Positions 52,925 to 61,996 of a stretch of 64,000 bases of DNA are shown piece after piece; position 1 is the stretch's first letter; each line of letters begins with the position of its first letter. The notes under the pieces are model-generated. The model saw nothing but the letters and a program-made list of their open reading frames with translations. It did not search any database and was not told where the DNA came from. Origin of the DNA: Chitinophaga niabensis (lineage in GTDB: Bacteria; Bacteroidota; Bacteroidia; Chitinophagales; Chitinophagaceae); contig NZ_FSRA01000001.1 of assembly GCF_900129465.1 (NCBI RefSeq), forward strand, positions 1,924,482 to 1,988,481, given 5' to 3'. Position numbers and translations under genes: made by a program.

Positions 52925-53953
52925 ATGAAAGTATTCTCCCGGATCATAAAATGGCGACTGCACCATGTATTCTTCTGGCTGGCCTTCTTTGTGGTATGGA
53001 TCACACTAAGAATAGACGACTATCCTGATCTGTTGCCCACTATCCTGGCCGGCCTTCTGAAAGTACTGTCCCTGGCCGGTGCTGTATACTTCACCAATTA
53101 TGTATTGATCCCCCGGCAGCTGTATACCAAACAATACCTCGCGTTCTTTTTAAGCTTTACCGCATTGGTACTGGTAACCGGCTTCCTGGTGATCAAAATA
53201 CTCAACCTTATCCTTACCCCCTATGCCTCCAGTATTACCCACTGGCCCAATGCCACCTTCAACAGCCAGGTATACGATGTGTATATCCCCCTGTTCTTCA
53301 TGGTAGGTGCAGCCGCGGGTATTAAATTCTACATAGATCAATTAAGGACCTTACACCGTTTGCAGGGTGCATTGAGAGCAGGCGCGGAACAGGAGCTGCA
53401 ATATCTGAGGGCACAGATCAATCCTCATTCCCTCTTCAATTCCCTCAACACCATTTATTTCCTCATCAATAAAGAGAATAAAGAAGCCAGGGAAACGCTG
53501 ATGAAATTTTCTGACCTGCTGCGTTACCAGCTGTATGATTGTAATACAGACAGGATAGACATCGAGAAGGAGATCCAATACCTTAAAAACTTTGTATCCA
53601 TCCAGCAATTAAGGCACGATGAAAAATACAGGATCAGCTTTCATGCAGATGAAAACGTAAGGGACTTCAGCATTGCCCCGCTCCTGCTGATCACCTTCGT
53701 AGAGAATGCATTCAAACATGTATCCGCCCATGAGCAAAACGAAATTAATATCACCCTCAAAAAAGAACAGGGGAAACTTCAGTTAATCGTACACAACACC
53801 AAAGAGCACAGCACACGGAAAGAAGAGGCCGGCGGCATCGGGCTCGCCAATGTGAAAAGAAGGCTGGAACTGCTATACCCGGATAAGTATACATTGGATA
53901 TTTCAGACAACAGCACTACTTTTACTGTCACCCTAATACTGGATATATCATGA
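52925..53953 (+). CDS. LytS-type sensor histidine kinase
   Basis: A 342-residue membrane kinase of the His_kinase/LytS family. Four hydrophobic segments fill residues 15-135. A coiled linker leads to the phospho-accepting His168 in QINPH-SLFNSLNTIYFLI; the family usually has F where this protein has S after His. The ATPase domain shows an N-box (LLITFVENAFKH) and a glycine loop (GGIGLANVKRRLELLY). The G1 box is weak, as in this family. It overlaps the response-regulator gene by 4 bases. The signal it senses is unknown, and no target gene is obvious nearby. Confidence 0.93.
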   Translation: MKVFSRIIKWRLHHVFFWLAFFVVWITLRIDDYPDLLPTILAGLLKVLSLAGAVYFTNYVLIPRQLYTKQYLAFFLSFTALVLVTGFLVIKILNLILTPYASSITHWPNATFNSQVYDVYIPLFFMVGAAAGIKFYIDQLRTLHRLQGALRAGAEQELQYLRAQINPHSLFNSLNTIYFLINKENKEARETLMKFSDLLRYQLYDCNTDRIDIEKEIQYLKNFVSIQQLRHDEKYRISFHADENVRDFSIAPLLLITFVENAFKHVSAHEQNEINITLKKEQGKLQLIVHNTKEHSTRKEEAGGIGLANVKRRLELLYPDKYTLDISDNSTTFTVTLILDIS

Positions 53954-54639
53954 AGATCCGCTGTATCATAGTTGATGATGAACCGCTGGCCCGCAAAGGC
54001 CTGAAGGAATACATCGCTGACGTGAGTTTCCTGGAGCTCGCCGGTGAATATGATTCTCCGGTAAAAGCAGCCGAAATACTGCAGCAGGAACAGGTAGACC
54101 TGATGTTCCTGGATATCCAGATGCCCCGCATGACGGGAATTGAATTCCTGCGTTCACTGCCCCAGCCGCCACAGGTGATCTTCACCACCGCCTATCCGGA
54201 TTATGCCGTGGAAAGTTTTGAACTGAATGTACTGGATTACCTTGTGAAGCCCATTTCCTTTGAGCGCTTCATGAAAGCAGTGCTGAAAGCAAAGAATCAG
54301 CAGAAGAACACTACTTCATACTTCTTCATCAAGTGCGATAATAAACTGGAAAAGATCGCCTACCAGGATATCCTCTATGCAGAGGCCTTGCAGAATTATG
54401 TGGCCATCCACACTTCGTCCCGCAAATTCATCACTTACCTCACTTTTAAAGGTGTGGAAGATTACCTGCCGGCAGACCAGTTCGTGAAAGTACACAAGTC
54501 CTTCATCGTAGCCCTGGATAAAATAGATAGTATAGAAGGAAATGAATTACTGTTAGGGCCGCATCACATTCCTATCAGCAGGAATTTAAAGGATGAAGTG
54601 ATGGAGAAGATATTGAATAACAGGTACCTCAAAAGATGA
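53950..54639 (+). CDS. LytTR-family response regulator
   Basis: A 229-residue regulator. The receiver domain has D9/D10 (IIVDDEP), phospho-acceptor D55 (LFMLD-type strand LMFLDIQMP), T-T in IFTTAYP and K in LVKPIS. The LytTR DNA-binding domain follows (CDNKLEKIAYQDILYAEALQNYVAIHT ... FVKVHKSFIVALDKIDSI). It pairs with the kinase gene just upstream. Its stop codon abuts that of the convergent gene at 54640 with no gap and no terminator. Confidence 0.94.
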   Translation: MKIRCIIVDDEPLARKGLKEYIADVSFLELAGEYDSPVKAAEILQQEQVDLMFLDIQMPRMTGIEFLRSLPQPPQVIFTTAYPDYAVESFELNVLDYLVKPISFERFMKAVLKAKNQQKNTTSYFFIKCDNKLEKIAYQDILYAEALQNYVAIHTSSRKFITYLTFKGVEDYLPADQFVKVHKSFIVALDKIDSIEGNELLLGPHHIPISRNLKDEVMEKILNNRYLKR

Positions 54640-55140
54640 TCATTCTTTTACCTGCAGCATATCACTTACGATCTTCAATAATTCCTTATCCAGCTCTACC
54701 GCTTCGTTATGGCAATTGATCAGTTCTTTCTGGGCGGCAGCTTCCTGCAGGGGATGCAGGCTCAGGCAACCCGCTACCACCTTCCCTACTTTCCAATCCA
54801 GTGCCAGCACTTTGGCCATCACCGGGGCAAGGGTATTGTATCGCGCTGCATGCTGTACCGCCAGCAGAACACGGGAAGCCATCAGGTCACTCAACTGCTT
54901 GTGCATTTCCGAATTGTAGGTTTTAATATTCCCTCTTATCGCAGCAGGACTGTGCTGTACAGACCAGCAAAGCCAGTTGATGGAATGGATGCAGGAAGCA
55001 AGATGTTTTGTAAGTTCTGCAAGGGCATCTGGTTTTGCCCGGAGGTTCTTAATGATCAAAGATCCGATTACCAGTACAGGTACGCCTATTATCGCACCCT
55101 CCAGTATCTTAAGCCATATTTCCTGGGAGAAGGTCAACAT
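54640..55140 (-). CDS. Hypothetical single-pass membrane protein
   Basis: A 166-residue protein with one N-terminal transmembrane helix (EGAIIGVPVLVIGSLIIKNL) and a helical cytoplasmic domain rich in Leu, Ala and Lys. It contains several isolated Cys and His residues (ASCIHSINWLCW, AGCLSLHPLQ), but no motif I recognise. A -7-like sequence is not clear. It may be transcribed alone; an inverted repeat TTTGCTA/TAGCAAA (55153-55173) separates it from trhO. Confidence 0.7.
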   Translation of the reverse strand: MLTFSQEIWLKILEGAIIGVPVLVIGSLIIKNLRAKPDALAELTKHLASCIHSINWLCWSVQHSPAAIRGNIKTYNSEMHKQLSDLMASRVLLAVQHAARYNTLAPVMAKVLALDWKVGKVVAGCLSLHPLQEAAAQKELINCHNEAVELDKELLKIVSDMLQVKE

Positions 55141-55192
55141 ATCGGGATAACATTTGCTACAAAATTTAGCAAAATATCATAGATTTTTATCC

Positions 55193-56224
55193 CTACTTCG
55201 TGCTATCTCCACTGCGGTCCCACTTCCGCTTGTTGAACAACATCAATCCCTTATCTATCCCTTTCCGCATCTCCGCCTGTTCTTCCTCAGGTAAAGCCAG
55301 CACGGCAGTACATGCTTCACTACAACATCCATTGTATTTCGCTGCACATTTAGCGCACTGGATAAATAACAGGTGACATCCTTCGTTCGCACAGTTGGTG
55401 TGATCATCGCAGGGTTCACCGCATTGATGGCACTGGCTGATCACTTCATCACTGATCCTTTCTCCAAGGCGTTCATCAAACACAAAGTTCTTTCCGCGGA
55501 ACTTATTGGGTAAGCCCCACTCCTTTGCTTTGTTAGTATATTCAATAATACCACCTTCCAGGTGGAACACATTTTTAAACCCCTGGTGCAACATGTAGGC
55601 AGACGCCTTTTCGCAACGGATCCCGCCGGTACAATACATAATGATGTTCTTCTCCTTCTGGTCCTTCATCATATCCACCGCCATCGGTAACTGTTCCCGG
55701 AATGTGGAAGAAGGCACCTCTAAGGCATTGTCAAAATGCCCCACCTCAAATTCATAATGGTTCCGCATGTCTATGACCACCGTATCCGGGTCTGCCGTCA
55801 GTTCATTAAATTCCCTGGCATTCACATATTTGCCCCGGTTATCCATATCAAATGCCGGATCGGTAATGCCGTCCGCCACGATCTTTTCCCGCACTTTTAT
55901 CTTTAATACCCAGAAGGATTTTCCATTATCGTCCACCGCGATATTCAGCCGGACGCCTTTCAGGAATGAAATGGCATCCAGATGCTGGCGAAATTCCTCA
56001 AAATGATGCGCAGGAATACTCACCTGTGCATTTATTCCCTCATTTGCTACGTAAATGCGGCCGAAAACCTGGAGTTTAAATAGTGCTTCGTAAAGCTGGT
56101 TCCGGAAGACCTGTGGGTCTGCAATTTTGGCGTACTGGTAAAAGGAGACCGTAACGCGCTGAAAGGTTTCTGCTGCTAACCGGCCCTTTAGCTCGGTGGC
56201 AGACAATCTGTTATGTAATACCAT
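55193..56224 (-). CDS. trhO: tRNA uridine(34) hydroxylase (rhodanese-like)
   Basis: Catalyses oxygen-dependent 5-hydroxylation of uridine at the wobble position of certain tRNAs (YceA/TrhO family). The 343-residue protein has the N-terminal acylphosphatase-like domain ([19 protein letters not shown] ... [17 protein letters not shown]) and the rhodanese domain ([20 protein letters not shown]) with active-site loop [17 protein letters not shown]-terminal cysteine-rich zinc-like segment carries the pairs [24 protein letters not shown] and CCSEAC. All family hallmarks are present. A good -7 box lies 68 bases upstream, and a small inverted repeat CATGC/GCATG (56268-56285) is in the leader. Confidence 0.94.
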   Translation of the reverse strand: MVLHNRLSATELKGRLAAETFQRVTVSFYQYAKIADPQVFRNQLYEALFKLQVFGRIYVANEGINAQVSIPAHHFEEFRQHLDAISFLKGVRLNIAVDDNGKSFWVLKIKVREKIVADGITDPAFDMDNRGKYVNAREFNELTADPDTVVIDMRNHYEFEVGHFDNALEVPSSTFREQLPMAVDMMKDQKEKNIIMYCTGGIRCEKASAYMLHQGFKNVFHLEGGIIEYTNKAKEWGLPNKFRGKNFVFDERLGERISDEVISQCHQCGEPCDDHTNCANEGCHLLFIQCAKCAAKYNGCCSEACTAVLALPEEEQAEMRKGIDKGLMLFNKRKWDRSGDSTK

Positions 56225-56291
56225 GGTGAAATTTTAAGGACCAAAGCCGGTGGAACAAAATTTCTGACATGCCATTTTTAGCATGACGCCG

Positions 56292-56299
56292 CAAAGTTA
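56292..56299 (-). promoter_or_regulatory. -7 box of trhO
   Basis: CAAAGTTA on the plus strand is TAACTTTG leftward, a perfect TAnnTTTG match, implying a leader of about 60 bases. Confidence 0.5.
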
Positions 56300-56510
56300 C
56301 ACAAAAAAATTATCCACAGGAACTACCACAAATCCCCTTCCTTTTAACCCATTGGAAACCATAACAATTTATTAATATTCATCATTTATAAGCTTTTTGC
56401 ATGCGATCTGCCACCAAAAATTGTGGCACGCTATTGGAATATTACCATAACATTAACACAAATGGACAGTGTGGAATGCAATATTTCCTGACCCCCTTAA
56501 ATGAATCTAT

Positions 56511-56660
56511 ATGAGTATTTACGTTTTCTACTTCTTCGCTGTGATCATTGGTTTGTGGGCTTATAGGTTAGCCGCGTATTTCTTTGGTGGAAATCCCAAT
56601 CCAAAGACCTCCCGTAACTCCCAGGCAAGGAGTGAAAAGAGAAGAGTAGCCCGCTACTAA
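56511..56660 (+). CDS. 49-residue single-pass membrane protein
   Basis: A small ORF in the 524-base gap after trhO: ATG at 56511, TAA at 56660. It opens with one hydrophobic helix (IYVFYFFAVIIGLWAYRL) and ends in a strongly basic tail (SRNSQARSEKRRVARY). A hairpin terminator 41 bases downstream and the inverted repeat TGCCAC/GTGGCA (56409-56428) upstream bracket it as its own unit. I know no family. The protein-like composition and clean boundaries make it a likely real gene. The rest of the gap is AT-rich with no other feature. Confidence 0.6.
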   Translation: MSIYVFYFFAVIIGLWAYRLAAYFFGGNPNPKTSRNSQARSEKRRVARY

Positions 56661-56700
56661 GTTATTTGCGACTATATCCTGGCAAGCAATCAAAAAATAT

Positions 56701-56735
56701 AAAAAACGAGGTACCTTACAAGGCCTCGTTTTTTT
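56701..56735 (+). terminator. Terminator after the 49-residue gene
   Basis: AAAAAACGAGG pairs with CCTCGTTTTTTT (56724-56735) around a 12-base loop. Confidence 0.9.
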
Positions 56736-56748
56736 ATGGGCTTAACTT

Positions 56749-57534
56749 ATGAAACAGCTGTTATTATTTTTATTCCTCCCCTGTGTGGTATTTGCGCAGG
56801 ATTACAAGACAAAAGAGAACATCCCTTATTATAGCACCGCTGCAGACAGTTATATGGAACAGCAGTGTGTACTGGATATCTATTATCCCACCAATGTCAA
56901 AAACTTCAGCACGGTGGTCTGGTTCCACGGCGGTGGCATTACCGGGGGCAACAAAGAGATCCCCGAAGCTTTAAAAGGGAAAGGGCTGGCCATCATAGGT
57001 GTTAAATACCGCCTTTCTCCCAAAGTGCAGGCGCCCGCTTACATTGAAGATGCAGCAGCGGCCATTGCCTGGGCCTTCAAACACATTGCAGCATATAACG
57101 GAGATACCAACCGGATCTTTATCTCCGGCCATTCTGCAGGAGCTTATTTAGGCAGCATGGTCACGCTCAATAAAGAATACCTCGCTAAATACCAGATAGA
57201 TGCGAACAGGATAGCCGGGCTTATTTCCCTGAGTTCCCAGGCTATCACGCATTTTACCATCCGCAAAGAGCAGGGCATCAAAGACATCCAGCCCACTATT
57301 GATAAATACGCACCGTTATACCATGTAAGGGCAGATGCCCCGCCGATACTCCTCATTACCGGCGACCGGGAAATGGAAATGTTGGGCAGGTATGAAGAAA
57401 ATGCCTACTGGGCACGGATGATGAAGCTGGCAGGTCATAAGAAAACAACACTGTATGAATTGCAGGGCTTTGGCCATAATATGACGGCGCCGGCCTTCCC
57501 CTTATTACTGAAGTTTATAGCAGAGCAGAAATAA
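56749..57534 (+). CDS. Secreted alpha/beta hydrolase (esterase)
   Basis: A 261-residue exported esterase/lipase. The signal peptide is MKQLLLFLFLPCVVFAQ. The oxyanion motif is FHGGG, the nucleophile elbow G-H-S-A-G, the acid residue lies in LLITGDREM, and the catalytic His is in GFGHNMTAP. This is the carboxylesterase (BD-FAE/HSL-like) type that acts on small acyl or acetyl esters, for example those on plant polysaccharides. It starts 13 bases after a terminator and shows no operon partner. Confidence 0.92.
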   Translation: MKQLLLFLFLPCVVFAQDYKTKENIPYYSTAADSYMEQQCVLDIYYPTNVKNFSTVVWFHGGGITGGNKEIPEALKGKGLAIIGVKYRLSPKVQAPAYIEDAAAAIAWAFKHIAAYNGDTNRIFISGHSAGAYLGSMVTLNKEYLAKYQIDANRIAGLISLSSQAITHFTIRKEQGIKDIQPTIDKYAPLYHVRADAPPILLITGDREMEMLGRYEENAYWARMMKLAGHKKTTLYELQGFGHNMTAPAFPLLLKFIAEQK

Positions 57535-57615
57535 CTGCTAAAAAGCTGGTAACAAAATATACCCCGGGTTGATATTAAGACGATTATCCGTTTAATGGTC
57601 CTAAATCAACATACC

Positions 57616-59028
57616 ATGAGAAAGATCCTGCTTTTAATTCTCCTGTCAGCCAAAGTGGCAACAGCATTTCCACAACAACAAATAGTAGTTTCCGCAGGCG
57701 GAGGAGTTAATAATACGTTGCCTGCTGTAAAGGACAAGAGTTACCTGGGAAATGGTTCTAATATACAGGCAGATGTATTGGTGCCTTTTCTGAGTAAGGC
57801 CAATAACAGGTTTACAATCGGTATCCTGGCCGGAGGCACATATGTTACAGCCAAAAACCTGGCGCCAAACGTCGATAAACTTCGGGATGAATACAAACTA
57901 TACAGCGGCAACCTGAGCATTTCCAATGCTCAAAACGGATCCAGTGCAGGCTTTACTGCGCACCTGGGCTTACAGGCCGGCCTTTCATTAGGAGCGCTTG
58001 TGCTATCGCCCTCCATTAGCGGTGGTTATTTCAACTTCTCACAAAAGGGTTTTGCACAAACCACCACTATTACAAACAACGGCACCCAACAAACCGTTAA
58101 ACTTTCTGATCTGCCGGAAGTAAAGAGGACCGGCTTTGTAACGATCCCACAGCTAAAGATCAGTTTTCCGCTGGCAAAAACAATCAGCATTTATACCGCT
58201 GCCGGTTTGAACCTTGGGCCCAAAATAACAACAGGGCAAAGGAAATTAGAACCAGCCGGCGGTTATAACGCGGATCATACTTATGAACCTGCGCAGTTAA
58301 GTTCAGGGAAAATGACAGTACAACCTTCGGAAATAAATTACCGTTCATACATGCTTAGCGCGGGTCTGAGCTTCCGCATAGGAGGTAGAAGCAAACGCTC
58401 AGGAACGGCAGATACAACACGAAACCCTTTATTTGAAAATGGCGGTCTTTCCGGGCAAAATCCTATGTATGGACAAGCAATGCCGGGCTCGCCCATTGGC
58501 GGAATTGTGGTAAAGGGCGGCAAAAATCCGGGTGGAAATCTAATAACGGCCGTAAGCGATCATAACGGAACGTTTGAATTGAACGATCTGGAGCCCGGTA
58601 TTTACAGGTTTACCCTTGAAATGCCTGGCCAACCACAGGGTAAAAGTATTAGTGAACAGGGAGTAAAAAGACAGGAATCAACTGAGCTGGAAACAAGAAC
58701 ATACACCGGCGGTCGTAAGAACGAACCACAGGGCAAAAGCATTAGTGAAAAAGGCCTAAAACGCAGCGACACAGCACAAATGGCACTTCCCGGGCAACCG
58801 ATCGGCGGTATCGTAGTAAAAGGCGGAAAAAATCCCGGGGGGAACCTGAGCAATCTGACCATTGACACAGATGGATCCATCCGGTTTGAAGTTTTAGAAA
58901 AAGGCAACTATCAATTCCTGATCCAGGCAGGCGAACAGTCAAATAAAAGCGGATCTGACAAGAAACAGGGAGAAGTAAAAGGAAACGGGAGAACAGGTCT
59001 CAGGGATGTAGTTAAAACACAGGTATGA
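57616..59028 (+). CDS. Outer-membrane protein with internal A-B-B'-A' repeats
   Basis: A 470-residue exported protein. The start MRKILLLILLSAKVATAFPQ gives a signal peptide; a start seven codons earlier would not. Residues 25-260 look like an outer-membrane beta-barrel (alternating strands such as ADVLVPFLSKANNRFTIGIL and SLGALVLSPSISGGYFNF). The C-terminal part holds two motif pairs. GGIVVKGGKNPGGN lies at 295-308 and again at 397-410; QGKSISE-x-G-x-KR lies at 341-352 and 372-383. The segments after each GGIVV motif look like carboxypeptidase-regulatory or DUF-type beta sandwiches (NGTFELNDLEPGIYRFTLEM; DGSIRFEVLEKGNYQFLIQAG). No family is recognised with confidence. It is probably a cell-envelope structural or binding protein. 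Confidence 0.75.
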   Translation: MRKILLLILLSAKVATAFPQQQIVVSAGGGVNNTLPAVKDKSYLGNGSNIQADVLVPFLSKANNRFTIGILAGGTYVTAKNLAPNVDKLRDEYKLYSGNLSISNAQNGSSAGFTAHLGLQAGLSLGALVLSPSISGGYFNFSQKGFAQTTTITNNGTQQTVKLSDLPEVKRTGFVTIPQLKISFPLAKTISIYTAAGLNLGPKITTGQRKLEPAGGYNADHTYEPAQLSSGKMTVQPSEINYRSYMLSAGLSFRIGGRSKRSGTADTTRNPLFENGGLSGQNPMYGQAMPGSPIGGIVVKGGKNPGGNLITAVSDHNGTFELNDLEPGIYRFTLEMPGQPQGKSISEQGVKRQESTELETRTYTGGRKNEPQGKSISEKGLKRSDTAQMALPGQPIGGIVVKGGKNPGGNLSNLTIDTDGSIRFEVLEKGNYQFLIQAGEQSNKSGSDKKQGEVKGNGRTGLRDVVKTQV

Positions 59029-59119
59029 TCCCGGCGGGGCTTATTTCCACATTTTTCATACAAAAACGCTAAGAAAAAGGCAGCATTGTGCTTTATCATA
59101 TAGATAAACCAGCAATTAC

Positions 59120-60262
59120 ATGAAATTCAGATTCTTACTCTTAGCGTTATCAGCTCCTGTGTTGACTTTTGCACAAACATCCAACTTCAGCATAACCGGC
59201 AAACTTGGTAACCTGGATAAACCAGCCAAAGTTTATATTGATTATTCAGATGCCAGCGGACACGGTAAGGAAGACTCCGCTAATGTGATAAACGGCGTAT
59301 TTACATTCAAGGGCGCCGTTTCCGGTCAGACTACCGCCCGTATGTCCCTCGATCATGAAGGAAAAGGCAAACCTTTTTCCATTTATTCTCCCGGCGCCGA
59401 TGTGATCTATTTTTATTTCGGACCTGAACAGATCAAAGTAAGCTCCAAAGACTCATTAAGCACAGCCATGTTTACCGGTTCTAAAATATACGATGAGCAT
59501 GCCGCATATAATAAGGCCATCGGCGGCTCCATCATGGAGCTGACTGCCATGTACCAGAAAGAGTATGCCCAGGCATCTCCTGAAGACAGAAAAGACCCCG
59601 AATTCATGCAGGCGCTTAATGCTAAACAAATGGAACTAAGGAAACAAAGAGGCGAGAAAATGATAGCGTTTGCCAAAGCTAATCCCAATTCCTTTTTCTC
59701 CCTTGTAGGGCTCTCTGAATCAGCAGGCATGTACACGGATATGGCTACCGCACAAACAATACTCAGCGGACTGAACAAAGATCTGCAGAAACTGGATATG
59801 GCTAAGGAACTGCAACAGCGTATAGACGCTGAGCGCCTTACCGCAGTTGGCAAACCCGCCCCGGCCTTTACACAGAACGACGTAAACGGTCAACCAATTT
59901 CACTAGCCAGCCTCAAAGGCAAAGTGGTACTGATCGACTTCTGGGCCAGCTGGTGCAGCCCCTGCCGCGCAGAGAACCCCAATATGCTGAAACAGTATAA
60001 GATCTATAAAGACAAAGGGTTTGAGATCCTCTCCGTATCCCTGGATTCCAAAAAAGAACCCTGGGTAGAGGCGATCGAACAAGATGGTCTTCCCTGGCTA
60101 CATGTATCTGACCTGAAAGGCTGGAACAATACCGTAGGCCGCCTGTATGGTGTAAGAGGCGTTCCTGCCTGTTACCTGGTAGATAGGGACGGTAAGATCA
60201 TTGCCACTGAAGTACGTGGTGAAAAACTGAACACAAAGCTGGCAGAGATCTTTAAAAACTGA
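59120..60262 (+). CDS. TlpA-like thiol-disulfide oxidoreductase with DUF4369
   Basis: A 380-residue exported protein (signal MKFRFLLLALSAPVLTFAQ). The N-terminal third (FSITGKLGNLDKPAKVYIDY ... GVFTFKGAVSG) is a DUF4369 beta domain. A helical spacer rich in Lys/Glu/Met follows, then a thioredoxin domain (about 245-380) with redox site W-C-S-P-C, DFWASW before it and the cis-Pro loop GVRGVPACYLVD. It is typical of Bacteroidota periplasmic or outer-membrane reductases that keep cysteines reduced, for example in cytochrome c maturation. No substrate is indicated. A terminator follows. Confidence 0.93.
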   Translation: MKFRFLLLALSAPVLTFAQTSNFSITGKLGNLDKPAKVYIDYSDASGHGKEDSANVINGVFTFKGAVSGQTTARMSLDHEGKGKPFSIYSPGADVIYFYFGPEQIKVSSKDSLSTAMFTGSKIYDEHAAYNKAIGGSIMELTAMYQKEYAQASPEDRKDPEFMQALNAKQMELRKQRGEKMIAFAKANPNSFFSLVGLSESAGMYTDMATAQTILSGLNKDLQKLDMAKELQQRIDAERLTAVGKPAPAFTQNDVNGQPISLASLKGKVVLIDFWASWCSPCRAENPNMLKQYKIYKDKGFEILSVSLDSKKEPWVEAIEQDGLPWLHVSDLKGWNNTVGRLYGVRGVPACYLVDRDGKIIATEVRGEKLNTKLAEIFKN

Positions 60263-60289
60263 TCCCTTCTATCATTATATTCTCAAAAC

Positions 60290-60318
60290 AAAGCCCCCTC
60301 TCCGGGGCTTTTAATTTT
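60290..60318 (+). terminator. Terminator of the TlpA-like gene
   Basis: AAAGCCCC (60290-60297) pairs with GGGGCTTT (60304-60311), followed by a T-rich stretch. Confidence 0.85.
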
Positions 60319-60327
60319 TTCTTCTAT

Positions 60328-61926
60328 ATGAAAAGATACAGGCTGCTGGTTATTTTTTTAACCATTACCTCCACCATTGCATATGGCCAGACCACCATGC
60401 AGAAAGCGATAGCAAAAGCCTGGCCTGCCAGCGTACGCATGTGGGGTTATGATACTGCCACCAAACAACAAATGAGCGCCCAGTTCAGCGCCGTGGTAGT
60501 AAGTGCTGAGGGAGACATCCTTACTGCAGCACATACTTCCACACCTGGTAAAACATACAGGGTAATGTTCCCCGATGGTAAGGAAGCTATTGCCCTGGCA
60601 TTGGGTAAAATAGAAATGGCGGACGATCCCACCATACCGGATGTGTCTATGATGAAGATCATTACACCCGGCACCTGGCCGTATGCAGAGATGGGGTATT
60701 CCTCTTCGCTACAGCTCAACCAACCCTGCATCAGCATAGCATATCCTGAATCATTGAACCAGGCACTGCCAGGTGTGCGTTTGGGGATCATCACCAGCCT
60801 CGGCAATGAGCGTGGCTTCCTGCAATCCACCTGCGCCATGGAACCCGGCGACTCCGGCGGGCCGCTCTTTGATGAGCTGGGGCGTGTGATTGGCATACAC
60901 AGTGCTATCAGCGTAGAAGAATCGCTGAACTATGAAATACCTGTGGACCTTTTTCGTAAATACAGAACGGCACTGGCCACTGCAAAGAAATACAATGCCT
61001 TTCCTGCTAATGCGGATAATGTGGGTAAAGATCCCTTGCAAATGCGGGTAAACACCCCTCCTGCTTTCAGCACCGCTAAAAACGCCTGCCTGCTTATTAC
61101 CAGCCAGGTAAAGGATAAGCAAGAGAATATCTACGGAACAGTGATCAGCCCATTTTATGTAATAAGCAAAAGCTCTATGGTAGGCAGTGAACCGGTGATA
61201 CACATAAATAACAAAACCTTTAAAGCTGCTATTATACGCCGCGACAGGGAAAAAGACCTGGTGCTGCTAAAAATGGATGCTCCTGTTAAAGACGGCATTA
61301 GCCTCGCAAAAGTAAAACCGGACAGCATCTCTTTCAAACAACTTGGCCAGTTCCTGGTAAGTCCGCGTTTAGATACAGCCAATGCGGTAAGCATAGTAAG
61401 CACCCTGCCATTCAGCCTGCCCAAAATTAACAGCACCGGTTTCCTGGGCGCCTCCATCGCACAAAAAAGCGGGCCATTGTTGCTCACCTTTGTACGTAAG
61501 AACTCCCCTGCTGCGGCCAATGATCTTAAGGTGGGCGACGAGGTGATCAGTATCAATAATGTTACGCTCCATAAAGCTGAAAATTTCACTGCAGCATTAC
61601 AGCAATCCTGGCCGGGCGATACAATTACCATCAGCCTGAAAAGAGAAGGAAGTATTTATACGAAACAGGTTGTGCTGGACGAAAAACCAAAGATACCAGC
61701 CACCCACCCGGCCGAAATGTTTGCCGGTGGCAAAAGCTCACGCAGAGATGGATTTGAAAGGGTCTTTGCACACGATGCCTTCCTGGCACCTAACCAGTGC
61801 GGCGGCCCTGTGTTCGATGCAGCAGGTAATTTTATGGGGATCAATATTGCAAGGTATAGCCGTACAAGTACGTTGGCGATACCGTCAGAAATAATCCGGG
61901 AATTTATGCAGGAGCTGGCCTTTTAG
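60328..61926 (+). CDS. Double trypsin-like protein with PDZ inserted in an inactive second domain
   Basis: A 532-residue exported protein (signal MKRYRLLVIFLTITSTIAYGQ). Domain 1 (about 25-220) is a trypsin-like protease with the full triad: His69 (LTAAHT), Asp105 (IPDVSMMK) and Ser176 (GDSGGP). Domain 2 starts as a second trypsin-like barrel (YGTVISPFYVISKSS, DREKDLVLLKMD) that has lost its His. It is interrupted at about 375-455 by a PDZ domain (GFLGASIAQKSGPLLLTFV ... DLKVGDEVISINN). It then resumes with NQ-C491-GGPVFDAAGNFMGINI, where Cys replaces the catalytic Ser. The first domain should be active; the second is probably a regulator or substrate binder. A candidate promoter and hairpin lie downstream. 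Confidence 0.88.
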   Translation: MKRYRLLVIFLTITSTIAYGQTTMQKAIAKAWPASVRMWGYDTATKQQMSAQFSAVVVSAEGDILTAAHTSTPGKTYRVMFPDGKEAIALALGKIEMADDPTIPDVSMMKIITPGTWPYAEMGYSSSLQLNQPCISIAYPESLNQALPGVRLGIITSLGNERGFLQSTCAMEPGDSGGPLFDELGRVIGIHSAISVEESLNYEIPVDLFRKYRTALATAKKYNAFPANADNVGKDPLQMRVNTPPAFSTAKNACLLITSQVKDKQENIYGTVISPFYVISKSSMVGSEPVIHINNKTFKAAIIRRDREKDLVLLKMDAPVKDGISLAKVKPDSISFKQLGQFLVSPRLDTANAVSIVSTLPFSLPKINSTGFLGASIAQKSGPLLLTFVRKNSPAAANDLKVGDEVISINNVTLHKAENFTAALQQSWPGDTITISLKREGSIYTKQVVLDEKPKIPATHPAEMFAGGKSSRRDGFERVFAHDAFLAPNQCGGPVFDAAGNFMGINIARYSRTSTLAIPSEIIREFMQELAF

Positions 61927-61960
61927 GTCAGCTCTTACATTATAAGATGAAGGCATTGTA

Positions 61961-61991
61961 TTGGTAAATTAATGCTTTTCTATTACCTTTG
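61961..61991 (+). promoter_or_regulatory. Bacteroidota-type promoter before the hairpin RNA
   Basis: TTG at 61961, a 20-base spacer, then TACCTTTG (61984-61991), a full TAnnTTTG match. The spacing equals that at 24481-24511. Expected start of transcription is about 61996-61998. Confidence 0.55.
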
Positions 61992-61996
61992 TACAG

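Noticed and set aside
55153-55173. TTTGCTA/TAGCAAA inverted repeat as trhO terminator
   Set aside because: There is no T-run on either side; it may be an operator, but nothing supports that.
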